A stretch of 36,056 nt of DNA from Rubellimicrobium rubrum (GTDB lineage: Bacteria; Pseudomonadota; Alphaproteobacteria; Rhodobacterales; Rhodobacteraceae), in assembly GCF_006152115.1 (NCBI RefSeq), contig NZ_VDFU01000033.1, forward strand, positions 1-36,056, given 5' to 3'. The position numbers were made by a program, and so were the translations under genes. Position 1 is the stretch's first letter. The number at the start of each line of letters is the position of its first letter. Below, piece after piece: positions 1 through 8,264 of this stretch. Below the pieces are notes generated by a model. It was given only the letters and a program-made list of their open reading frames with translations. It was not told the origin of the DNA and ran no database searches.

Positions 1-57
1 GCCTACGTCCGCGCCCACCAGGCGGCCAGCCAGCCCCAGCCGAACCCGGCCAAATAG
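1..57 (+). CDS. 3' end of an unidentified CDS (partial)
   Basis: From the first base the plus strand reads AYVRAHQAASQPQPNPAK followed by a TAG stop at 55-57. The Ala/Pro/Gln-rich tail looks like a real protein C-terminus, but the gene begins outside the window. No function can be assigned from 18 residues, and chance openness cannot be excluded. Confidence 0.35.
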   Translation, partial: AYVRAHQAASQPQPNPAK

Positions 58-90
58 CGGCAGCGGTTACAGACCGCGCTTTTGAGGCAC

Positions 91-157
91 TTTCCTGTCC
101 GAAAACCGTGTCAGGAAATCATTTGTCCAGGATACCCTGTTCAGCTACCATCCTGAC
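91..157. repeat. Inverted repeats upstream of the resolvase (candidate recombination or operator site)
   Basis: TTTCCTG (91-97) is mirrored by CAGGAAA (112-118), and GTCAGGA (110-116) is mirrored by TCCTGAC (151-157), which abuts the resolvase ATG at 158. Small serine recombinases usually bind imperfect inverted repeats next to their own gene, both as res subsites and as an autoregulatory operator. That role here is inferred from position and symmetry only. Confidence 0.4.
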
Positions 158-742
158 ATGCTCATCGGATATGCTCGCGTTTCCACCGACGACCAGAACT
201 TGGACCTGCAGAGGGATGCTCTCTCGCGTGCTGGATGCGGCCGCATCTTCGAGGAAAAGGAGAGCGGGCGCGCGGGAACCAAGCGCCCGGCCCTCGAGGC
301 TGCGCTCGCCTTCCTCCGGCCTGAGGATCAGCTCGTGGTCTGGAAGGTGGACCGGCTGGGCCGGAGCCTGCGGGAGATGCTGGACACCGCCCACAAGCTG
401 CAGGCGCAAGGGGTGAGGCTGCGCTCCCTCACCGAGGCCGTGGACACCGAGACCCCCACGGGCCGGCTCATGTTCAACTTCCTGGGCACCATCGCCGAGT
501 ACTTCCTGGACCTCAACCGCGAGCGCACGCTGGAGGGGCTCCGGGCTGCGGCGGCCCGGGGCCGCAAGGGCGGGCGCCGGCGCAAGCTTTCTGACGAGGA
601 CCTCGCGATGGCTCGCGCGCTCCTCAAGGACGCCAGCATCCCAGTGGCGCAGATTGCCAAGAGGCTGGGCGTGAGCCGGGCCACGTTCTACGCCTACTTC
701 CCAGGGGCACGGACGCGGAGCATGAGCGGAGCTGGATCATGA
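158..742 (+). CDS. Small serine recombinase (resolvase/invertase family)
   Basis: This 194-residue protein has the normal size of a Tn3/Hin-type small serine recombinase, which cuts and rejoins DNA at paired short sites through a phosphoserine link. The N-terminus carries YARVSTDDQ with the expected nucleophile Ser9, then the conserved KVDRLGRS segment and the dimer-helix region FNFLGTIAEYFLD. A C-terminal Hin-type helix-turn-helix follows around residues 145-180 (DASIPVAQIAKRLGVSRATFY). The ATG at 158 places Ser9 correctly. Paired inverted repeats lie directly upstream. The last six codons (MSGAGS) come from a 17-bp tandem duplication that moved the stop codon. Such genes commonly resolve plasmid multimers or belong to transposons; no transposase is visible here, so a plasmid-maintenance or orphan role is likeliest. 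Confidence 0.9.
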   Translation: MLIGYARVSTDDQNLDLQRDALSRAGCGRIFEEKESGRAGTKRPALEAALAFLRPEDQLVVWKVDRLGRSLREMLDTAHKLQAQGVRLRSLTEAVDTETPTGRLMFNFLGTIAEYFLDLNRERTLEGLRAAAARGRKGGRRRKLSDEDLAMARALLKDASIPVAQIAKRLGVSRATFYAYFPGARTRSMSGAGS

Positions 743-755
743 GCGGAGCTGGATC
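722..755 (+). repeat. Perfect 17-bp tandem duplication at the resolvase/WGR junction
   Basis: ATGAGCGGAGCTGGATC occurs at 722-738 and again at 739-755, followed directly by the ATG of the next gene at 756. Each copy carries a GGAG ribosome-binding core and ends just before an ATGAG. In a single-copy ancestor the resolvase TGA would have overlapped the WGR ATG (ATGA). The duplication made the resolvase stop at 740-742 and added a six-codon mini-ORF at 739-759. Confidence 0.9.
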
Positions 756-1094
756 ATGAGGGAGCCCGAGCAGCTGGATCTGTTGGATTGGCTGGCGGCA
801 CTGCCGCCCATTGCTGCTTCAGCTGCACCGCAGCTTGCGCCTAGTCCCACCAGTAAAGGCTCGGAGCCATCCCCGGTCCATCTCACTCGGGTTGACCCAT
901 CGTGCAACATGCGCCGGTTCTACAGCCTGGCGCTCACCACCAGCCTCTTTGGCGAATGTGGGGTGACGCGCCAGTGGGGGCGGCTTGGCTCTGAAGGCCG
1001 GAGACGGACGGAGTGGTATCTGGAGCCCAGCGAAGCCAGAAGAGCTCTTGAGGCTCTGCTCCGAGCCAAGCGGAGACGGGGTTACACGACCTGA
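756..1094 (+). CDS. WGR-domain protein
   Basis: This is a 112-residue protein. The first 50 residues are low in recognisable structure and rich in Pro/Ser/Ala. The remainder (about 52-110) is a WGR domain: an RRFYSLALTTSLFG strand, the signature RQWGRLGSEGR, and a helical end with EARRALEALLRAKRRRGY. WGR domains are found in eukaryotic PARPs, where they bind nucleic acid ends. Stand-alone bacterial versions are frequent on alphaproteobacterial plasmids, and their role is not well defined. The ATG lies one base after the tandem duplication and takes its ribosome-binding site (GGAG) from the second copy. Co-expression with the resolvase is likely. Confidence 0.85.
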   Translation: MREPEQLDLLDWLAALPPIAASAAPQLAPSPTSKGSEPSPVHLTRVDPSCNMRRFYSLALTTSLFGECGVTRQWGRLGSEGRRRTEWYLEPSEARRALEALLRAKRRRGYTT

Positions 1095-1106
1095 GGTGAT
1101 GGCCAG

Positions 1107-4100
1107 ATGACGATCGGCATGAACAAGGGATCCGTGACCCAGCCCAGCCGGGCAGGTACTTGGCCTCAAACTTCCGGCGAGATGGCGGACCTCATTCGTG
1201 CTCACGACTGGTCCGCCACCCCGCTCGGGCCCATCGAGGGCTGGCCCCCGCCTCTGCAGACCTTGGTCGGGACCATCCTGAGTATCCCGCAGGCCATGTG
1301 GATCGGCTGGGGACCGGAGTTCATCCAGATCTACAACGACGCCTACCGCCGGCTTCTGGACACCGAGCGGCATTGTTTGGCACTGGGACGGCCAGCCTCG
1401 GAGACCTGGGCGGACACTTGGTCCTTAGCGGGACCGCAACTCGAAAGCGTGCTGGACGGCGGCCAGCCTCTGTTTCACGCAGACCAGCCGATCGCCTACC
1501 GACGTGACGGCGAGGTCCGCGAGATCTACTACACCTCCAGCTTCTCGCCCATTCCGGACGAGGCCGCGCCCCAAGGTGTGGGCGGCGTGCTGTGCGTCGC
1601 GGCGGAGACCACGCCTGCGGCCCTGCTGCGCCAAAGCGAAGAGCGCTTCCGCGCAATCGTCGAGACCGCGACCGACTACGCCATCTTCACCACCGACCCG
1701 GAGGGCCGGATCGAGACCTGGCCGCCTGGAGCCCAGAAGGTGTTCGGGTGGACGGCAGACGAAGCCGTGGGCCAAGCGGTGGATATCATCTTCACGCCCG
1801 AGGACCGGCAAGCCGGCCAGCCCGCGAAGGAGCGGGAGGAAGCACAAGCAACCGGGCAGGCGCCCAATGAGCACTGGCACGTCCGCAAGGATAGCTCGCG
1901 CGTCTTCATCGAGGGTGTGGTCCGGCCGATCGCTGGTTCTGATGGTCGACCGATGGGTTTTCTCATGGTGGGTCAGGACGTGACCCAATGGCGGGCGGCA
2001 GAGGAGCGGCTCCAGCTTGCGACCGAAGCCGCCCGGATCGGCATCTTCGACGTCGACTTGGCTACAGGTGCGATGGCGTGGGACCCGCGTCAAAGGGACC
2101 TCTGGGGTATTGGACCAGACGAGGACATCACCGACGAGATCTTCCTGTCTGGCATTCACCCCGATGACCGGGACCGAGTCGAGCTGGCCCTGGCGCGGGC
2201 TAACGATCCAGGGGGCGACCACCTCTACGCGGCCGAGTACCGGGTACGCCACTGCCAGCACCACGGCGAGCGCTGGGTCGCAGCCACGGGCCGCGTCCAC
2301 TTCAACGGCCAGCAGGCCGTGCGGCTGATCGGGACGGTGCAGGACATCTCGGAGCGCAAGCGCACCGAGGCGGCGCTGCGCAAGAGCGAGGCGCGTTTGC
2401 GCGATCTGAATGAGACGCTCGAGCAGCGGGTCGCCGAGCGCACAGCCGAGCGCGACCGGGTGTGGCGGCTCTCGCGGGATCTCTTCGTTGTGCTTGGAGC
2501 TGACGGTATCGTACGCGCCATCAACCCGGCCGTGAGCGCAATCCTGGGCCTTGAGCCCCGTGAGGTGGTGGGGCACTCCTTCCGGAGGTTCGTCCTTCCA
2601 GAAGACGCCGAACTCACGCAGCAGGCCATCAACGAGGCTGCCGCGGGGCACGACGTCACCAACTTTGAGGCCCGTTTCTATCATCGAGACGGCACGCTCC
2701 GGTGGCTGTCCTGGCACACCTCGGTCGAGGGCGATCTGGTCTACGCCTATGGTCGCGACATCACCGGAGACAAGGAACGCCAGGCACAGCTCGAGGCGGC
2801 TGAGGCCGCGCGGCACGAGGCGGATGCGCTCTACCGTGCCTACTTCCAGAACTCGGCCGAAGGGCTCTTCGTAATCGGGATCCAGTCTGATGGAGGGTTC
2901 ACCATCGAGGAGGTGAACCCGGCGCATCGTAGGGCGATGGCCGGCTTGGGCCTTGAGCCTGTGCGCGGACGGCCGCTTGAGGAGCAGCTCCCGCCCGGGG
3001 CGGCCGAGGTGGTGGCCGCCAACTACCGCCGGGTGCTCGAGACGGGCGAGATCCAGCGCTACCGCGAGAGCGCCGACATCGGCGGGCAGGTGATGCACTT
3101 TGAGACCGTCTTGGTGCCGGTGCGCGACGAGACGGGACGGATCGTGCGCATCGTGGGCTCCGGCCGGGACATGACCTCCCAAGTCCAGGCGGAGGAGGCG
3201 CTGCGTCAGAGCCAAAAGATGGACGCCATGGGCCAGCTCACGGGCGGGGTGGCTCACGACTTTAACAACTTGCTGACCCCGATCCTGGGCGGGCTTGACC
3301 GTCTGCAGCGCAGGGGCGTGGGCGACGAGCGCGACCGCCGCATGATCGACGGAGCGCTCCAGTCGGCCGAGCGGGCCCGCACCCTGGTCCAGCGCCTCTT
3401 AGCCTTCGCGCGTCGCCAACCGCTCCAGCCGACCGCCATCAACGTGGCCGAGCTGATCCAGGGCATGGCCGGTTTGGTGGCCAGCACCACCGGCCCGCAG
3501 ATCCGCGTGGCGGTAGCCGTCGAACCCGGCCTGCCCGCGGCCCTGGCCGATGCCAACCAACTCGAGATGGCGGTCCTCAACCTCGCCGTGAACGGGCGCG
3601 ATGCCATGCCGGACGGGGGCACGTTGCGCATCTCGGCCACGAGCGATGTGGTGGGACTGGAGCAGACCTCAGTCGCCGCAGCCCCGGGCCGCTATGTGTG
3701 CCTGTCGGTGGCCGACACCGGCGTCGGCATGGACGAGGCCACGCTCGCGCGGGCTGTGGAGCCCTTCTTCTCGACCAAGGGCATCGGCCGTGGAACAGGG
3801 CTAGGCCTCAGCATGGTACATGGGCTTGCCTCCCAGCTTGGTGGAGCGCTCACGATCCAGAGCAAGCCCGGGCTGGGCACCAACGTCGAGCTCTGGCTGC
3901 CGGTGGCGGAAGCTGAGGTCGCGCCCGGGCTAACTGCCGTGGCGGTTCCGGACGCGCAGGAGAACGCCACGTCGGGGAAGGGCACCGTCCTTCTGGTCGA
4001 TGATGAGGACCTGGTGCGAGCCACCGTGGCCGATATGCTAGCCGACCTGGGCTACAGCGTCACCGAGGCTGGATCTGCCGAAGCGGCCTTGCGCCTCCTG

Positions 4101-4376
4101 GACCAAGGCCTTGCCCCGGATCTTCTTGTGACGGACCACCTGATGCCGGGTCTCACGGGCACCGAACTGGCCCACACCGTCCGGCAGCAGCGTCCCAGCC
4201 TCCCGGTGCTCATTATCAGCGGCTATGCCGAGGTGGAGGGTGTTGCTCTGGGCCTGCCCCGGCTCACCAAGCCGTTCCGGCCGGCCGATCTTTCGGCAAG
4301 TCTGACCAGTCTGGCACGGAGAGCGTCGCCGAACCCGTCCTCAAATCCGAACGCATCGGAACCAGGCGTTTGCTGA
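1107..4376 (+). CDS. Multi-PAS hybrid sensor histidine kinase with C-terminal receiver
   Basis: This 1089-residue, apparently soluble kinase has no clear membrane segments. In order it holds an N-terminal PAS/GAF-like sensor (about 30-175), PAS domains near 180-300, 300-425, 455-560 and 570-695, and a coiled coil around 420-455 (LRDLNETLEQRVAERTAER). The HisKA helix pair carries the phospho-His H717 (GGVAHDFNNLL). An HATPase domain follows with N box (NLAVNGRDAMPDGG) and G boxes (DTGVGM, GTGLGLS). A C-terminal receiver (about 960-1075) has VDDED and the phosphoacceptor D1010 (LVTDHLMPG). Such kinases pass phosphate within the protein and then to a separate phosphotransfer protein or regulator. 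No response regulator with an output domain is nearby, so its partner is elsewhere. The signal is unknown; several PAS folds suggest redox, light or small-molecule sensing. An alternative start is the ATG at 1119. Confidence 0.93.
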   Translation: MTIGMNKGSVTQPSRAGTWPQTSGEMADLIRAHDWSATPLGPIEGWPPPLQTLVGTILSIPQAMWIGWGPEFIQIYNDAYRRLLDTERHCLALGRPASETWADTWSLAGPQLESVLDGGQPLFHADQPIAYRRDGEVREIYYTSSFSPIPDEAAPQGVGGVLCVAAETTPAALLRQSEERFRAIVETATDYAIFTTDPEGRIETWPPGAQKVFGWTADEAVGQAVDIIFTPEDRQAGQPAKEREEAQATGQAPNEHWHVRKDSSRVFIEGVVRPIAGSDGRPMGFLMVGQDVTQWRAAEERLQLATEAARIGIFDVDLATGAMAWDPRQRDLWGIGPDEDITDEIFLSGIHPDDRDRVELALARANDPGGDHLYAAEYRVRHCQHHGERWVAATGRVHFNGQQAVRLIGTVQDISERKRTEAALRKSEARLRDLNETLEQRVAERTAERDRVWRLSRDLFVVLGADGIVRAINPAVSAILGLEPREVVGHSFRRFVLPEDAELTQQAINEAAAGHDVTNFEARFYHRDGTLRWLSWHTSVEGDLVYAYGRDITGDKERQAQLEAAEAARHEADALYRAYFQNSAEGLFVIGIQSDGGFTIEEVNPAHRRAMAGLGLEPVRGRPLEEQLPPGAAEVVAANYRRVLETGEIQRYRESADIGGQVMHFETVLVPVRDETGRIVRIVGSGRDMTSQVQAEEALRQSQKMDAMGQLTGGVAHDFNNLLTPILGGLDRLQRRGVGDERDRRMIDGALQSAERARTLVQRLLAFARRQPLQPTAINVAELIQGMAGLVASTTGPQIRVAVAVEPGLPAALADANQLEMAVLNLAVNGRDAMPDGGTLRISATSDVVGLEQTSVAAAPGRYVCLSVADTGVGMDEATLARAVEPFFSTKGIGRGTGLGLSMVHGLASQLGGALTIQSKPGLGTNVELWLPVAEAEVAPGLTAVAVPDAQENATSGKGTVLLVDDEDLVRATVADMLADLGYSVTEAGSAEAALRLLDQGLAPDLLVTDHLMPGLTGTELAHTVRQQRPSLPVLIISGYAEVEGVALGLPRLTKPFRPADLSASLTSLARRASPNPSSNPNASEPGVC

Positions 4377-4720
4377 GGCAGAGGGCGGCCGCTTTCGGAC
4401 TGTGTCCTCGAGCGAAGTGTCAGCGGGGGTTAGCGACCTGGCCAGTTGCTGCCCAACGAAAACTCAGACCAGCCCGCTCCCCTACTCCGCAGGGTCCTGA
4501 ATGACATTCTGTTCGCGAGCAAATCTGGTTTTGATCACACCCGCAGGAGACCAGAAGCCTGAGAATACGCACGTGAGATGCGCACAGGTTAAGCGGCTGG
4601 AGGGCCTGGGTCGGAGAGACATCTGCTTTGGGTAGCTCAGCCCTTGAGTCTCTGATCTGGGTGCATCCTTGGCTGAGACCTAGTCTCCCGGCCGGCGCGA
4701 TGCCGGCCGGGGAACGCTGA
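4377..4720. other. Convergent intergenic region between the kinase and iolA
   Basis: This 344-base gap separates two genes that point at each other. Apart from the strong hairpin at 4687-4711 I see no gene, no tRNA fold and no repeat of note. A short TAGCTCAG stretch near 4640 is not part of a tRNA. Confidence 0.6.
4687..4711 (-). terminator. GC-rich hairpin ending the inositol operon
   Basis: CCCGGCCGGC (4687-4696), a 5-base loop (GCGAT) and GCCGGCCGGG (4702-4711) make a perfect 10-bp stem about 10 bases beyond the iolA stop. There is no U-tract on the minus-strand side, so it may act as a weak terminator or as a 3'-end stabiliser. Confidence 0.65.
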
Positions 4721-6223
4721 TCAGCCCATCGTCGGCATCACGAACTCCGGGTCGGAGCGAACGCCTGTGGGCCAGCGGGTGGTGATGGTCTTGAGGCGGG
4801 TGTAGAAGCGCACGCCCTCAGCCCCGTGCATGTGGTGGTCGCCGAACAGCGACTGCTTCCAGCCGCCAAACGAGTGGAACGCCATTGGCACGGGGATAGG
4901 GACATTGACGCCCACCATGCCCACCTCGATGTCGTGGGCGAATGTCCGGGCCGCATCCCCGTCGCGGGTAAAGATTGCCACGCCGTTGGCGTAGTCGTGT
5001 CCCTGGATCAGCTCGACGGCCTCGGCGTAGGATTTGCGCCGCACGACTGACAGGACGGGGCCGAAGATCTCCTCCTTCCAGATCGTCATGTCGGGCGTCA
5101 CGTCGTCGATGAGCGTGCCGCCGATATAGTAGCCGTCCTCGTAGCCCTGCCGGTCCATGCGGAACCTGCGACCGTCAACGACGATCTTCGCGCCCTCGGC
5201 CTCGCCCGCGTCGACATAGCCGCGAACCTTGGCAAGGTGCTGCGCAGTCACGAGCGGCCCCATGTCTGATGAGCGGTCAGCTGCGGGCCCGACCTTCAGC
5301 GCCTCGATCTTGGGGATCAGTTTGGCGATCAGCGCGTCAGCCACGCGGTCGGTCACTGGCACGGCCACCGAGATCGCCATGCAGCGCTCGCCGGCCGAAC
5401 CGTAGGCCGCACCCATCAGCGCGTTCGCTGCCATGTCGAGGTCGGCGTCGGGCAGGATCACCATGTGATTTTTGGCGCCCCCGAGAGCCTGCACCCGCTT
5501 TCCGTTCTTTGTCCCGGTCTCGTAGATGTACCGTGCAATCGGCGTGGAGCCGACGAAGCTCACGGCCTTCACGTCAGGGTGCGCCAACAGGGTGTCGACA
5601 GCCTCCTTGTCTCCTTGGACGACGTTGAAGACGCCCTTCGGCAGCCCGGCCTCGGTCAGCCACTCGGCGAGGAGGAGCGACGCGGACGGGTCGCGCTCGC
5701 TCGGCTTCAGGATGAAGCAGTTGCCGCAGGCCAGGGCCACGGGGAACATCCACATGGGCACCATTACCGGGAAGTTGAATGGCGTGATCCCGGCCACTAC
5801 GCCCAGCGGCTGACGCAGCGAGTGGCTATCGACGGCCGTGCCGACGTTCTCGGTGATCTCGCCCTTGAGGAGGTGGGGGGCACCCACGGCGAACTCCACC
5901 ACCTCGAGGCCCCGTGTGACCTCGCCTACGGCGTCGTCATGGGTCTTGCCGTGCTCGGCCGAGATCACCTCGGCCAGCTGGTCAGCGCGCTCCCATAGGA
6001 TCGTCTTGAAACGGTCGAGGATGCGCGCGCGGCGCAGCGATGGCGTGCGCGCCCAGGCCGGCCAAGCTGCTCGCGCCGAGGCTACGGCTCGGCCGACCTC
6101 CTCGGTCGAAGCAAGAGCAACGGTCCTCTCGCTCTGCCCCGTTGCAGGATTCCAGACCGGCTGGCTGCGGCCGGACGTGCCCGCGACACGGGCGTTGTCG
6201 ATATAGTGGGCGATCTCACTCAT
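4721..6223 (-). CDS. iolA: CoA-acylating (methyl)malonate-semialdehyde dehydrogenase, IolA/MmsA type
   Basis: This 500-residue aldehyde dehydrogenase has the usual length of IolA/MmsA. The family oxidises malonate semialdehyde, the three-carbon product of inositol breakdown, to acetyl-CoA and CO2 using NAD and CoA; it also accepts methylmalonate semialdehyde from valine. The sequence shows WNPATGQ at the N-terminus, the [14 protein letters not shown] segment typical of this subfamily, the cofactor segment SFVGSTP, and the catalytic Cys281 within [10 protein letters not shown]. The C-terminal [13 protein letters not shown] and [14 protein letters not shown] motifs are intact. It is the last gene of the long minus-strand inositol operon, 45 bases after the aldolase gene, and is followed by a strong hairpin. 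The ATG at 6221-6223 has an AGAGGA ribosome-binding site. Confidence 0.93.
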   Translation of the reverse strand: MSEIAHYIDNARVAGTSGRSQPVWNPATGQSERTVALASTEEVGRAVASARAAWPAWARTPSLRRARILDRFKTILWERADQLAEVISAEHGKTHDDAVGEVTRGLEVVEFAVGAPHLLKGEITENVGTAVDSHSLRQPLGVVAGITPFNFPVMVPMWMFPVALACGNCFILKPSERDPSASLLLAEWLTEAGLPKGVFNVVQGDKEAVDTLLAHPDVKAVSFVGSTPIARYIYETGTKNGKRVQALGGAKNHMVILPDADLDMAANALMGAAYGSAGERCMAISVAVPVTDRVADALIAKLIPKIEALKVGPAADRSSDMGPLVTAQHLAKVRGYVDAGEAEGAKIVVDGRRFRMDRQGYEDGYYIGGTLIDDVTPDMTIWKEEIFGPVLSVVRRKSYAEAVELIQGHDYANGVAIFTRDGDAARTFAHDIEVGMVGVNVPIPVPMAFHSFGGWKQSLFGDHHMHGAEGVRFYTRLKTITTRWPTGVRSDPEFVMPTMG

Positions 6224-6268
6224 AGATTACATCCTCTGCTCTGGCCTCCGCAGGCCTGGGGGTCGGTT

Positions 6269-7192
6269 TCAGTGCTGATAAGCAGCTACGAGCTGGTCGA
6301 GCAGCGCCACGGCCTGGGCGCGAGGGCGCTGGAAGACGTTGCGGCCGATGATCGAGCCGTTGCCGCCGCCCGCCGCGATGTCGCGTGCGTCCTGGAGGAC
6401 CGAGTCCTCGCCCTTGGCCGCGCCGCCGGAGAAGACCACGATCCGCCGCCCGCCGAGGCAGGCTTGCACGACGTGGCGCACGCGGGCGCCGCCGGTCGCG
6501 ACGTCGATCTTCTGGGCGTCGTAGACCTTCTTGGCCTCGGACTGCGAGACATGGTCCGTCGGCAGCTTCACCTTGATGATGTGCGCGCCGAGAAGCGCGG
6601 CGATGTGGGCAGCGTAGGCCGTCACGTCCACCGCCGTCTCGGCCTTGCTGTCGAGGTCCTCGCCGCGCGGATAGGACCAGATCACGGTCGCGACGCCCTT
6701 GGAGGCCGCCTCCTTCCGCATCTCGGCGATGTCCTCGAACATCTCCAGCGAGAGGGAGGAGCCCGGGTAGATCGTGAAGCCGATGGCCGCGCAGCCGAGG
6801 CGCAGGGCGTCGTCCACCGTCGCGGTGATGGCCTGCGTCTTGGGCTGGTTGGAGGGCAGGAGCGAGTTCGAGGAGTTCACCTTGAGGATCAGCGGGATCT
6901 GGCCCGCGAAGGTGTCGGCCCCGGCCTCCAGGGGACCGAGCGGCGCGGCATAGGCCGAGAGCCCCGCGTCGAGGGCGAGCTGGTAGTGGTAGTGGGGGTC
7001 ATAGGCTGCGGGGTTCACGGCGAAGCTGCGGGCGGGCCCGTGCTCGAACCCCTGGTCGACGGGAAGGATGATCATCTTGCCGGTCCCGGCCAGACGCCCC
7101 TGCATCAGCATGCGGACGAGGTTCGCCTTCACCCCGGGGTTTTCGCCTTCATAGTTCCGGAGGATTGACTGGACGACGGGTGTAACGGTCAT
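6269..7192 (-). CDS. fbaB: Class I fructose-bisphosphate aldolase (DhnA/FbaB family)
   Basis: This 307-residue TIM-barrel aldolase of the DhnA type has IILPVDQGFEHGP near the N-terminus, the segment HIIKVKLPTDH (K207 and K209, one of which should be the Schiff-base lysine), and phosphate-binding loops FSGGAAKGED and GGNGSIIGRNVFQR. The family interconverts fructose 1,6-bisphosphate with dihydroxyacetone phosphate (DHAP) and glyceraldehyde 3-phosphate. Here it lies between glpX and iolA. Two jobs fit: running in the gluconeogenic direction on DHAP released from inositol, or cleaving 2-deoxy-5-keto-gluconate 6-phosphate as IolJ does in Bacillus. Because IolC here carries a DUF2090 domain proposed for that cleavage, I favour the gluconeogenic role. 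The ATG at 7190-7192 has an AAAGG ribosome-binding site. Confidence 0.88.
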   Translation of the reverse strand: MTVTPVVQSILRNYEGENPGVKANLVRMLMQGRLAGTGKMIILPVDQGFEHGPARSFAVNPAAYDPHYHYQLALDAGLSAYAAPLGPLEAGADTFAGQIPLILKVNSSNSLLPSNQPKTQAITATVDDALRLGCAAIGFTIYPGSSLSLEMFEDIAEMRKEAASKGVATVIWSYPRGEDLDSKAETAVDVTAYAAHIAALLGAHIIKVKLPTDHVSQSEAKKVYDAQKIDVATGGARVRHVVQACLGGRRIVVFSGGAAKGEDSVLQDARDIAAGGGNGSIIGRNVFQRPRAQAVALLDQLVAAYQH

Positions 7193-7247
7193 GTGGCGAT
7201 GGCCTTTGCTGCGTTTCGGAGACGGTGGGAGCGAAGATTTGAGGGCT

Positions 7248-8222
7248 TCAGCGCCCGCTAGGTTGCCTGGGGTTTGTGTAGGTCATCCGCCGAACCGACC
7301 CAGTCTTGGAGCGCATCAGCACCGTCTCCACAGTGACGCTCTCGGGGTCCGAGCGGACGCCTGGCAGGAGCGAGCCGTCGGTGACGCCAGTGGCGGCGAA
7401 GATCACGTCGCCAGTGACCATGTCGTCGCGGGTGTAGACGCGATCCAAGTTGGTGATCCCGGCCTTGGCCGCCCGATCCCGTTCGCCGTCATTGCGAAAC
7501 AACAGGCGGCCGAAGATTTGCCCGCCCATGCACTTGAGGGCTGCCGCCGCCAGCACCCCCTCTGGGGCACCGCCCGAGCCCATGTACATATCGATACCGG
7601 TCCTCGCCGGCTCTGCGCAGTGCATCACGCCCGCGACGTCGCCGTCGGTGATGAAGCGGATGGACGCGCCCGTAGACCTGATCTCAGCGATCATCCTCTC
7701 GTGGCGCTCGCGGTCGAGGACGCAGACGGTGATGTCGTTGGTTGAGCAGCCCTTGGCCGAGGCCAGCGCCGAGACGCGCTCGGCCGGGGTCATGTCGAGG
7801 GTAACGACGCCGCGGCGGAAGCCGGGACCGATAGCGAGCTTTTCCATGTAGGTGTCGGGCGCGTGGAGCATGGTGCCACGCGGGCCCATGGCGATCACCG
7901 CCAAAGCGTTTGGCATGTCGCGGGCGGTGAGAGTCGTGCCCTCCAGCGGGTCCAGGGCGATGTCGACCGCCGGTCCCTGGCCGGTGCCTACCTCCTCGCC
8001 GATATAGAGCATCGGCGCCTCGTCGCGCTCGCCCTCGCCAATAACGACGACGCCCTGGATGTCGAGCTTATTGAGTTCGCGGCGCATGGCGTCGACAGCG
8101 GCTTGGTCGGCCGCCTTCTCGTCGCCGCGTCCCACCAGCGGCGCGCAGGCTATGGCTGCGGCCTCCGAGACTCGGGCGAGGCCAAGGGATAGGAGGCGGT
8201 CGTGAAACTCAGGGGCGGCCAT
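7248..8222 (-). CDS. glpX: Class II fructose-1,6-bisphosphatase
   Basis: This 324-residue GlpX protein dephosphorylates fructose 1,6-bisphosphate to fructose 6-phosphate, the committed step of gluconeogenesis (sedoheptulose bisphosphate is a second substrate in some bacteria). Visible motifs are GRGDEKAADQAAVDAMR, the acidic VIGEGERDEAPMLYIGEEVG, the metal/phosphate signature DPLEGTT, and TDGDVAG. I chose the ATG at 8220-8222 (MAAPEFHD), which has a well-spaced AAAGGA; an ATG ten codons earlier at 8252 lacks one. It is cotranscribed with the aldolase gene, 55 bases upstream of it. The pair would turn inositol-derived triose phosphate into hexose phosphate when inositol is the sole carbon source. 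Confidence 0.92.
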   Translation of the reverse strand: MAAPEFHDRLLSLGLARVSEAAAIACAPLVGRGDEKAADQAAVDAMRRELNKLDIQGVVVIGEGERDEAPMLYIGEEVGTGQGPAVDIALDPLEGTTLTARDMPNALAVIAMGPRGTMLHAPDTYMEKLAIGPGFRRGVVTLDMTPAERVSALASAKGCSTNDITVCVLDRERHERMIAEIRSTGASIRFITDGDVAGVMHCAEPARTGIDMYMGSGGAPEGVLAAAALKCMGGQIFGRLLFRNDGERDRAAKAGITNLDRVYTRDDMVTGDVIFAATGVTDGSLLPGVRSDPESVTVETVLMRSKTGSVRRMTYTNPRQPSGR

Positions 8223-8264
8223 AGAGCGTCCTTTCGCGGCTGTCGTATGCATCTCGTTTCGCGT

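Noticed and set aside
1425-3257. 610-codon open frame on the minus strand inside the histidine kinase gene
   Set aside because: It is a shadow of the kinase reading frame; the His/Arg-rich composition is typical of antisense frames.
4630-4680. TAGCTCAG-like stretch resembling a tRNA D-arm
   Set aside because: No matching acceptor stem, anticodon arm or T-loop can be built around it.
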